A DNA stretch of 27,778 bases from Bacteroidota bacterium (GTDB lineage Bacteria; Bacteroidota; Ignavibacteria; SZUA-365), in contig JAEYUG010000046.1 of NCBI GenBank assembly GCA_023432805.1, positions 1-27,778 of the forward strand, in the 5' to 3' direction. Under the pieces are notes generated by a model. The model saw only the letters and a list, made by a program, of their open reading frames with translations, was not told the DNA's origin and did no database searches. Below are positions 6,831-13,236 of this stretch, piece after piece (within the stretch, counting starts at the first letter, position 1; each line of letters opens with the position of its first letter). Position numbers and translations under genes: made by a program.

Positions 6831-8822
6831 TCAGTCGAACATCGCGGGATCGCCGGTGATGAGCTCGCGGCTGTTGGTGCGCGGTCCGCGATGCACGATG
6901 AAGAACTCGATGCGGCGGTTGCGCGCCTTGCCCACAGCCGTGTTGTTCGACACGATCGGTGCGCTCTCTCCGAATCCCTTCACCGTGATGCGTTCGCGCG
7001 CGATGCCTTGCGTGACGAGATAGTCTGCCACGGTCTGCGCCCGGCGCAACGAGAGATCCTCATTGTGCCTTTCGTCGCCATCGGCGTCGGTGTGCCCGCG
7101 CACCTCGACGCGCAGCTCGGGATACATCGAGAACAGCTTCGCGTTCATGTCGAGAATCGGCATCGACTCGGGACGCAGCACCGCCTTCGCCACCTCGAAA
7201 TTCACGCCGAAGAGCGTGAACACACCGCCCTCGCGCACCACAACGGTGTCGACCCGCATGCGCGTGTCGCCTTCCGTGCCGCCAGCCAGCGAGGCAGGCT
7301 GCGCCAGCTGCGCGAGCGCGGGCACCGAACGTTCACCGACATCGGGACAGCCGTCTTCATCGTCGACACCATTGCGGGTCTCCGCGGCATTCGGGCACTT
7401 GTCGATCGCATCGGGAATCCCGTCGCCATCGCTGTCGCGACGCAAGGGATGCGTGCCGATCGTGCGCACTTCCACATAGTCGGCGAGCGCGTCGCCGTCG
7501 GTATCGGTCTTCAAGGGCGAGGTCGAAAGCTGCGCGACTTCCTCGAAGTCGGTCAGGCCGTCGCCGTCGGTATCTGATTTCAATGCGTCGGTGTAGTAGG
7601 CGCGGATTTCCTCGAAATCCGACAACCCATCGCCGTCGGTGTCGCGGGCAAGGGGATTCGTCTTCGCCGTACGCACCTCCTCACCGTCGGAGAGGTCGTC
7701 CCTGTCGGTGTCGACTTCACGGGGATTCGTGCCGAGCGCGATCTCCTCCCGATCATTGAGTCCGTCGGCGTCGGTGTCGATTTCAGCCACGTTGGTCCGA
7801 TAATCCAGCACCTCCTGCGCGTCGAGCAGTCCGTCGCCGTCAGTGTCGGCCAGCAGTGGGTTGGAGCGGTACTTGACGACTTCCACATAGTCGTTGAGGC
7901 CGTCGCTGTCGGTGTCGGTCTTGCGGGGATCGGTCAGATAGGTGATGACTTCCTCAAAATCGGTCAGGCCGTCGCCATCAGTGTCGGGGTCGTAGGGATT
8001 CGTGCCAAGCACTTCCTCACGGCTGTTTGGAAGCAGGTCGCCGTCAAGGTCGCCGTTCTCGAACAGGAAGTATCGCGCGCCGAAGGTCAGCAGCGAGTAG
8101 CCGTTCATGCTTTCCGGGGCCTCGTCGAGCTTCGCATCCGCGGCAGCGGTCGGCTTCATCGCGCGCACGATGTCCTTGACCGGAAACGCGTCGATGTTGT
8201 CGCTCATCATGAAGTGCACGCGCCATTCGACGTTCAGCGCCAGCTGACGCGTCAGGAAGATGTCGGTGCCGAGTCCCACGGGAATTGTGATCGCGGCGAG
8301 CTTGTCGGTCTTCGGCATCAGCGTCGTGCGGCTCTGCGCGTAATCGTCGGGATAGTAGAGCGTCACACCCGCCCCGCCGAACAGGTAGGCGTCGAGCACC
8401 TGCCGCGGAAAGAGATGCAGCGCCAGCTCGAGGTTGTAGCTGCTGAACCACGACGAACTCGGCACCATGTTCTGCCCGTCTCCGTATTGGTAGCTCACGA
8501 GTTCGGTGAGTCCCCGCTTGTCGCGCCGCAGCCAGGTCAGATCGCCGAGTAGCGCACTGGCGCCGATCGACAGCTCGGGGAAGATCGAGTACTGCGCACT
8601 GAACGCGTAGTGCGAGGCCGTCGTGTGATCGGTGAATTCACCGAGATACTTGCTGTAGCCCGTGCCCGCCTTCAACGCGAGCACTCCCTCCGGGTAGCGC
8701 GCACGCCCCCCCCACGGGGCGAGATCAGCCGTGGCGGAACCGCTCCCCTGCGCAAATCCCGCCTGCGCACAGAGTACGAACATGACGGCAAGGCCGAAAA
8801 CATGAACACGAAGCGTATGCAT
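6831..8822 (-). CDS. OmpA-family outer membrane protein with thrombospondin type 3 repeats (copy 2)
   Basis: 663 residues from the ATG at 8822 (AGGA nine bases upstream; a TTG three codons earlier is less likely). A signal peptide ends AGFAQ. The architecture matches its neighbour: barrel-like N-terminal region sharing (G)RxRYPEGxLAL and YxGEFTD, ten TSP3 units (258-495), then the OmpA domain (about 530-645) with FGVNFEVAKAVLRPES, EVRGHTDADGDERHN, LSLRRAQTV and NRRIEFFIV. Peptidoglycan-contacting Asp and Arg positions are retained. The two genes are a tandem duplication, well diverged in sequence but equal in domain order and repeat number. They could be co-transcribed, although the 184-base gap leaves room for a separate promoter. 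Confidence 0.93.
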   Translation of the reverse strand: MHTLRVHVFGLAVMFVLCAQAGFAQGSGSATADLAPWGGRARYPEGVLALKAGTGYSKYLGEFTDHTTASHYAFSAQYSIFPELSIGASALLGDLTWLRRDKRGLTELVSYQYGDGQNMVPSSSWFSSYNLELALHLFPRQVLDAYLFGGAGVTLYYPDDYAQSRTTLMPKTDKLAAITIPVGLGTDIFLTRQLALNVEWRVHFMMSDNIDAFPVKDIVRAMKPTAAADAKLDEAPESMNGYSLLTFGARYFLFENGDLDGDLLPNSREEVLGTNPYDPDTDGDGLTDFEEVITYLTDPRKTDTDSDGLNDYVEVVKYRSNPLLADTDGDGLLDAQEVLDYRTNVAEIDTDADGLNDREEIALGTNPREVDTDRDDLSDGEEVRTAKTNPLARDTDGDGLSDFEEIRAYYTDALKSDTDGDGLTDFEEVAQLSTSPLKTDTDGDALADYVEVRTIGTHPLRRDSDGDGIPDAIDKCPNAAETRNGVDDEDGCPDVGERSVPALAQLAQPASLAGGTEGDTRMRVDTVVVREGGVFTLFGVNFEVAKAVLRPESMPILDMNAKLFSMYPELRVEVRGHTDADGDERHNEDLSLRRAQTVADYLVTQGIARERITVKGFGESAPIVSNNTAVGKARNRRIEFFIVHRGPRTNSRELITGDPAMFD
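7338..8051 (-). repeat. TSP3 repeat tract in OmpA copy 2
   Basis: Ten units of about 23 codons with DTDGDGLxDFEE-type calcium loops, ending in DKCP...DGCPDV, collinear with the ten units of the neighbouring paralogue. Confidence 0.85.
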
Positions 8823-9062
8823 AATCTGCAATCCTGTAGATGGTCACTGTTCGTCCTTGAAATTACAACAAACAGGCCAGAAGGAGGCCGTTGCACGCCG
8901 TGCAGTATTTTCAGCGATTTTCGCATGTTTCGAGGGGAAGCGACCGCGGCCCGCAGTTCCACCTCTGCGCCGCAAGCGCAGATTTTGCACGGTCGCAGTG
9001 AATCTTGCGAAGAATGACAGGAGGTGTGAGAGGTTCTGCGGGACGAGGAACATCCCCGCGAA
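8823..9062. other. Intergenic region upstream of OmpA copy 2
   Basis: 240 bases with no convincing gene. It holds a short perfect hairpin TCTGCGC/GCGCAGA (8964-8970/8976-8982) with a TTTT on the plus side. It must also contain the ompA promoter; the nearest match, TAATTTCA around 8860, is poor. Small open frames here lack any recognisable protein. Confidence 0.4.
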
Positions 9063-9908
9063 TCAATCCTCGTACGTGCGGGGGGAGAGTAGGAAGGAAA
9101 CGAGCAGCAGCACGATGCCCGCCGCGGCAGGAATGCCGACGAGGAAGGGAGACTTCGTCGCCACAAGCGGCTTGACCAGATCGACGTCGAAGCCGATCAC
9201 CGCGTGCAGGAGTTCGGGCAGGTCACAACCGACGAGCAGGATGCCAGCCGTCACCGACATCAGCACCGCGGCCGTCGCGGGAACCACCGCGCCCCGGCTC
9301 TGGATCCGGTAGGCGAAGGCGCCGGTGCCGACCATGGCCACGGCGACGCCGACCGCGAAGAGCGGCGTGTGCAGATCGGCCAGGTGTAGCAGCAGCGGCA
9401 GCTGCGAGGCCGCGGCGATCAGCGCCGTCAGCAGCGAGGCGCCCGCCCGCATGCGGGCGCCGAGCGCGAGCGCCGGAACCAGGCGGAACGCGCCCTCCAC
9501 ACCGAGCAGCATCGGCGCGCACAGCAGCAGCATCAGCGGAAAATCGAAGAGCGCGCTGTAGGCGAGCGTGATCCACCGCCAGTCGGGATCCACCTTGCCG
9601 CCGGCGGACCAGTAGGCGAAGAGTCCGCCCCCGAACACGAGCAGTGGAAGTCCGAGCGCGGCCAGCCAGAGCGAGATCGATCCGAAGAGACTGCGCCACG
9701 CACGGGCATCGCGCAGATCCGCGCGCACGGTCGCGAGCAGCACCACGAGCGGCGCAAGAAACGTCGCGATGAAGGGCACTCCGAAGAGATCGCCGGCAAG
9801 CGGGACCTCCTCGAACAGCCAGAGATACTCGAGCGCCGCGACCACGGCGGCGGTGCCCAGAGCGGCGGCGAAGGCGGTTGGAACGCGAAGGGTCGTGCGG
9901 AGGATCAT
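9063..9908 (-). CDS. Polytopic membrane protein of unknown function
   Basis: 281 residues, with about eight hydrophobic segments (roughly 10-30, 42-62, 74-98, 115-137, 158-176, 181-200, 208-226, 253-275) and short charged loops, so an inner-membrane protein. I do not recognise the family and see no catalytic or transport motif. Its ATG overlaps the stop of the upstream RNA methyltransferase gene by four bases (ATGA at 9908-9905). It is therefore the last gene of a translationally coupled four-gene operon. It is rich in Ala and Leu, with very high GC. Confidence 0.8.
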   Translation of the reverse strand: MILRTTLRVPTAFAAALGTAAVVAALEYLWLFEEVPLAGDLFGVPFIATFLAPLVVLLATVRADLRDARAWRSLFGSISLWLAALGLPLLVFGGGLFAYWSAGGKVDPDWRWITLAYSALFDFPLMLLLCAPMLLGVEGAFRLVPALALGARMRAGASLLTALIAAASQLPLLLHLADLHTPLFAVGVAVAMVGTGAFAYRIQSRGAVVPATAAVLMSVTAGILLVGCDLPELLHAVIGFDVDLVKPLVATKSPFLVGIPAAAGIVLLLVSFLLSPRTYED

Positions 9909-10693
9909 GTGCGTGTCAGGTACGCGAGCACCACACCGTGTGAGACAGCGAGGTTGAGGGATTCGGCCGTGCCACGCGGAGGGATCGACACGACGGCATC
10001 GCAGGCCGCGCGCACCGCGGGGGGAAGCCCCCGGGCCTCGCTGCCGAACACCACGCAGACAGGCGCGCTGGTCTGCAGCGCGCCGAGTGCCATGTCGCCA
10101 TGCGCATCCGCGGCCACGAGCATGCGATGCTGCGCGCGGGCATGTCGCACGAGCTCGTCAGGGGATTCTATCATTGCGGTGGTCACCGAGAAGTACGACC
10201 CCATCGACGCACGCAGCGCCTTGGGATTGCCGGGATCGACCGAACCCCGCGAGAGCAGCGCACCGGGTGCGCCGAACCAGTCGCAGGTGCGCAGCATCGT
10301 GCCGATGTTGCCGGGGTCGGCAACCTCCCAGAACACGCTGACGGGCGCATCGCCCACAGCCGCGAACACCGAACAGGGATCGGCCTCACGGGACCGCGCG
10401 ACCGCAATGATGCCCTGCGCGTGCTCGACTTCCGAGAGACGTGCCGCATCGCGCGCATGCGCCTCGTAGACCTCGATTCCCCGCTCATGACATTCAACGA
10501 TGATTTCCGCGAAGCGCTCGGCCTTGCCCGACTCGACCACGCACCAGAGCAGCTCGGCATCGCGGGCGAGACTGTCGGCCAGCAGACGCGAACCTTCCAG
10601 CAGCACGAGTCCCTCGGCCGCGCGGGCCTTGCGTGCCTGCAACCCGACCGTGCGGAGAAATTCCTGGCGGGTGATGCGCGGAAGCTCGATCAA
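9905..10693 (-). CDS. TrmH/SpoU-family RNA 2'-O-methyltransferase
   Basis: A SAM-dependent ribose methyltransferase of tRNA or rRNA (SPOUT class). An N-terminal substrate-binding domain (LLEGSRLLADSL...GIIAVA) precedes the knotted catalytic domain with the three SpoU motifs: DPGNIGTMLRTCDWFGAPG (motif 1, with the catalytic-type Asn and Arg), VVFGSEARGLP (motif 2) and IPPRGTAESLNLAVSHG (motif 3). All are intact. The frame has an ATG at 10720, but that would overlap the upstream gene by 31 bases without a ribosome site. A TTG at 10693 overlaps the upstream stop as TTGA and is preceded by AGGA, the same coupled arrangement as its neighbours, so I use it (262 residues). The exact RNA target cannot be told from sequence. 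Confidence 0.9.
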   Translation of the reverse strand: MIELPRITRQEFLRTVGLQARKARAAEGLVLLEGSRLLADSLARDAELLWCVVESGKAERFAEIIVECHERGIEVYEAHARDAARLSEVEHAQGIIAVARSREADPCSVFAAVGDAPVSVFWEVADPGNIGTMLRTCDWFGAPGALLSRGSVDPGNPKALRASMGSYFSVTTAMIESPDELVRHARAQHRMLVAADAHGDMALGALQTSAPVCVVFGSEARGLPPAVRAACDAVVSIPPRGTAESLNLAVSHGVVLAYLTRT

Positions 10694-11091
10694 TTGTTCC
10701 TGCCGCCCTCTTGCACCCATGTGCGTATGCCGGTGATCTGGTTCTGCGTGGCGATGATCGGGGCGGAAGGCGGATGCGGCAGGCGCCCCTCCACGATCTG
10801 CACAAGCACGCTTCCGTCGGCGTTGCCTTTGACGACGAGTCCCGCTCGCGAGGTCAGATCCTCGAACGAGGCGAGGCTGACACCGGCCCTGCGGGTGACT
10901 GCGTCATGACAGCCGTAGTTGGCGCAGCGCAGGTTGAAGAAGGGCTGCACGTGCTCGGCGTAGCTGACGTTCCGCTCGGGAAACACGATGTCGTTGCCGG
11001 GTGCGGTGGTGCTGTCCTTGCAGGCACCGGCGAGGAAGCTGAGCACGACGAGACAACATGCGACGGCGGATGGCAGCAGGCGGCGTGTCAT
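10690..11091 (-). CDS. Small lipoprotein with a CX4CH (cytochrome-like) motif
   Basis: 133 residues. A lipoprotein signal ends LAGAC (lipid Cys24). The rest resembles the short envelope proteins related to planctomycete-type cytochrome c domains common in this group: YAEHVQPFF near the start, CANYGCHD at 56-63, a GNADGS segment, and a C-terminal TWVQEGG. The Cys pair is spaced by four residues rather than the usual two (CX4CH), so covalent haem is possible but unproven. The family's usual MPP Met-ligand region reads HPPSAP here, with no Met. The ATG at 11091 overlaps the nucleotidase stop as ATGA. An upstream extension to 11256 is antisense-like and lacks a signal peptide, so I reject it. Confidence 0.82.
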   Translation of the reverse strand: MTRRLLPSAVACCLVVLSFLAGACKDSTTAPGNDIVFPERNVSYAEHVQPFFNLRCANYGCHDAVTRRAGVSLASFEDLTSRAGLVVKGNADGSVLVQIVEGRLPHPPSAPIIATQNQITGIRTWVQEGGRNN

Positions 11092-12686
11092 TCGCTGCCC
11101 TCCCCGGTGGGACGGCGGATGTCGATGCGTCCATCGAGTTCTGCGGTGATGGTCTTCTGCGCACGTACGGCCTCGATGAAGAGGTCGCGGTCGACGATCG
11201 GGGGATTGAAGGGCTGCGCGACGACGTCCTTCTCGGGAAGGAGGAAGTAGTCCCACAGGTGGCTTCCGACGAAGCTGTTCGTCGCAGCAGTGTAGGTGCG
11301 CGCGGTGTCGACGGGCTTCCCCCCCACTGTCACTTGCAGGCGCTGGCCTTCGGGACGCGCAGCATCATAGCTGTAGCGCAGACCGGAGACCTGGGCGAAT
11401 TCGCGGCTCTTGGCCGCCTGATGCTCGAGGCCGCGCAAGAGCTGCGCGCCGGTGAGCGTGAAGGTGACGAGCTCGTTGCCGAAGGGCGAGATCTCCCAGA
11501 GGTCGCGCAGGGTGATGGGTCCGGCAGGGATGTCCTTGCGGATGCCGCCTGAATTCTGGAAGGCGATGTCGGTGCCGGCGTGCGTGCGCATGGCATCGGA
11601 CATCCAGTTGCCGACGTTGCTCTCGCGGCCACCGCCTGCCCGCTTCCAGTCCTTGCCAAGCGTGCCGATCACTTCGGCGAGTCCCGTGCTGACCTTCGCC
11701 TCGAGTTCGGCGACCTTGGCGGCCACGACCGCATCGGGGGTGACGCGGTCGGTACGGGTTTCGATCAGTTCGCCCCAGCTCTTGATGATCTTCTTTGTCT
11801 TCGCATCGAGGGTCAGGTCGAGCTTGCCGATGTAGCGTCCCCGCGCCCCGGCCTGCACGATGACGGTGCCCGGCAGGCGGATCGGCTTGAAGAGTGTTGT
11901 GTGCGAATGTCCCCCGACGATCACGTCGATGCCCTCGATGCCGCGTGCGAGCGCGCTGTCGTGCTCGACGCCCATGTGGCTGAGCGCGATGATGATGTCG
12001 CAGTTCTCGCGCACGCGCAGCTGATGCCGCAGGTTCATCATCGTCATCACGGGTTCGAAGACGCTGAGTTCCCTGACATTCTCGCGAATCGTCAGCGAGG
12101 CCAGATCGGGGGGAGCGAAGCCGACCACGGCGATGCGCACGCCGGCCACGGTCATGATGTGGAAGGGCTTGACGAACAGATCGCCCTTCGAGCGGTCGAA
12201 GAGATTTGCCGAGACGATCGGAAACGGGGCCTTGCGGACCATGGGTTCGAGGTTCGCACGACCGTAGTCGAATTCATGATTGCCGATCGTCATCACGTCG
12301 GGTCTGACGAGCGCGAGCAGTTCGAACTGCGAGGCGCCCTTCGTGATCGACGAGATCGGGGTGCCCTGAAAGTCGTCGCCCGCGTGCAGGAAGATGCTGT
12401 TCGGCTGCAGTCTGCGCAGCGAATCCACATACCCCTTCACCGTTGCATAGCCGCCCACTTCGAACTGCCGACGCTCGCCGTCGACGGTTCTGGTGACCAT
12501 GAACGGCGTGTTCTGCGCATGCACGTCATTGATGTGAAGGATGCTGATCGTGATCTGATCCTTTGAGGATGCGTCCTGCGCGCGTGTGACGGGGGAAGCC
12601 GCCAGGAGCACAAGCGGCAGCAGGATGCGCATCGCTGCACGAAGGCGCGGCAGCATGCGGAAGCGACGGGACGAATGCGTGGTCAT
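11088..12686 (-). CDS. Secreted 5'-nucleotidase / metallophosphatase (UshA-like)
   Basis: 532 residues with an N-terminal signal peptide (ends about VTRAQ). The metallophosphatase domain has the metal ligands in ILHINDVHAQ, HAGDDFQGTP, GNHEFDYG, LSHMG and VGGHSHTTL. It is followed by the 5'-nucleotidase C-terminal substrate domain with FQNSGGIRKDIPAGPIT and TNSFVG. The family hydrolyses 5'-nucleotides or related phosphate esters in the periplasm to salvage nucleosides and phosphate. The frame is open to 12719, but a promoter-like TATGTTTC sits at that end, so I take the ATG at 12686; ATGs at 12656 and 12632 are also usable. It is the first gene of a coupled four-gene operon (nucleotidase, CX4CH lipoprotein, TrmH, membrane protein). 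Confidence 0.92.
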   Translation of the reverse strand: MTTHSSRRFRMLPRLRAAMRILLPLVLLAASPVTRAQDASSKDQITISILHINDVHAQNTPFMVTRTVDGERRQFEVGGYATVKGYVDSLRRLQPNSIFLHAGDDFQGTPISSITKGASQFELLALVRPDVMTIGNHEFDYGRANLEPMVRKAPFPIVSANLFDRSKGDLFVKPFHIMTVAGVRIAVVGFAPPDLASLTIRENVRELSVFEPVMTMMNLRHQLRVRENCDIIIALSHMGVEHDSALARGIEGIDVIVGGHSHTTLFKPIRLPGTVIVQAGARGRYIGKLDLTLDAKTKKIIKSWGELIETRTDRVTPDAVVAAKVAELEAKVSTGLAEVIGTLGKDWKRAGGGRESNVGNWMSDAMRTHAGTDIAFQNSGGIRKDIPAGPITLRDLWEISPFGNELVTFTLTGAQLLRGLEHQAAKSREFAQVSGLRYSYDAARPEGQRLQVTVGGKPVDTARTYTAATNSFVGSHLWDYFLLPEKDVVAQPFNPPIVDRDLFIEAVRAQKTITAELDGRIDIRRPTGEGSE

Positions 12687-12712
12687 GGGGTCCGATCTGG
12701 AGGATTGTCTTC

Positions 12713-12743
12713 GAAACATACGGAATCGGCAGGAAAAGAAAAC
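12713..12743 (-). promoter_or_regulatory. Candidate Bacteroidota-type promoter of the nucleotidase operon
   Basis: Reading leftward, GTTT (12743-12740), 19 bases, TATGTTTC (12720-12713). The -7 element differs from TAnnTTTG at one base; the -33 element is weak. It overlaps the T-tract of the tRNA-Glu terminator. Confidence 0.35.
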
Positions 12744-12762
12744 GCGACCGGAGGGGTCGCGT
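12731..12762 (-). terminator. Rho-independent terminator of tRNA-Glu
   Basis: An eight-bp stem ACGCGACC/GGTCGCGT (12742-12749/12755-12762) with a five-base loop, followed leftward by TTTCTTTTCCT. It starts five bases after the encoded CCA. Confidence 0.65.
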
Positions 12763-12766
12763 GGAG

Positions 12767-12841
12767 TGGTAGCGCGTACGGGAATCGAACCCGTGTTTCG
12801 GCCTTGAGAGGGCCACGTCCTAGCCTCTAGACGAACGCGCC
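12767..12841 (-). tRNA. tRNA-Glu(CTC)
   Basis: A full cloverleaf read leftward from 12841: acceptor GGCGCGT/ACGCGCT (G1-U72 wobble), D arm GTCTAGAGGCTAGGAC, anticodon loop CTCTCAA giving anticodon CTC, T arm ACGGG-TTCGATT-CCCGT, discriminator A73, and an encoded CCA (12769-12767). Confidence 0.95.
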
Positions 12842-12873
12842 GTGTGCGAGCCTGCGTGCAGGCGGGGCAATTC

Positions 12874-12905
12874 CAAAGTTACGGCATTTCTGATTCGGAT
12901 GCAAC
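12874..12905 (-). promoter_or_regulatory. Bacteroidota-type promoter of tRNA-Glu
   Basis: Reading leftward, GTTG (12905-12902), 20 bases, then TAACTTTG (12881-12874), an exact TAnnTTTG. It lies within the 3' end of the DHp gene, about 32 bases before the mature tRNA, implying a short 5' leader. Confidence 0.55.
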
Positions 12906-13130
12906 CATGCCGTGCATCATCGCGTCGAGGCGCGCAGCGGCCACGCGGATCTCGGCCAGCATGGCCGTGCGATCGCCCGCATTGAATTCATCGGGGTGGT
13001 CGAGCAAAAGGTCGATGTACCCGATGATCACACCGAGCGGCTGTCGGAGATCATGCACGATGCGTGCGACGGTCGCGTCCTGTTCGTTGCGGGCGGACTC
13101 CCGGTCAGGTTTGGGCTCTTCGATTGTCAT
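12879..13130 (-). CDS. Stand-alone HisKA (DHp) domain protein
   Basis: 83 residues that are almost entirely one histidine-kinase dimerisation/phosphoacceptor domain: ATVARIVHDLRQPLGVIIGY with the H-box His26, followed by the second helix (RTAMLAEIRVAAARLDAMM). There is no sensor domain, no ATPase domain, no membrane segment, and no ATPase remnant downstream, where the tRNA-Glu promoter follows directly. It cannot phosphorylate itself. It could serve as a phosphotransfer relay, pair with a kinase as a partner or inhibitor, or be a fixed fragment. Three full kinases lie within 14 kb. A Bacteroidota-type promoter directly precedes it. Confidence 0.72.
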   Translation of the reverse strand: MTIEEPKPDRESARNEQDATVARIVHDLRQPLGVIIGYIDLLLDHPDEFNAGDRTAMLAEIRVAAARLDAMMHGMVASESEMP

Positions 13131-13138
13131 GTGAGGGA

Positions 13139-13169
13139 TAAATGTACCTGCCCCGCACGCGGATTACAA
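13139..13169 (-). promoter_or_regulatory. Candidate Bacteroidota-type promoter of the DHp gene
   Basis: Reading leftward, TTGT (13169-13166), 19 bases, TACATTTA (13146-13139), one base off TAnnTTTG. Only eight bases separate it from the ATG, so the transcript would be almost leaderless. Confidence 0.4.
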
Positions 13170-13236
13170 GCGTGAAACATTCCGCGGCGCATCGTGTCTT
13201 TCTCTTCAGTCCCCATCCAACCAACCACGGTCTCTC

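Noticed and set aside
5147..8051. Possible CRISPR-like or minisatellite arrays
   Set aside because: The 69-base periodicity is coding TSP3 repeats in frame with diverged DNA; there are no identical repeats with unique spacers.
8844..9053. Small open frames in the gap upstream of OmpA copy 2
   Set aside because: No signal, domain or ribosome site; overlapping frames on both strands; probably plain intergenic DNA.
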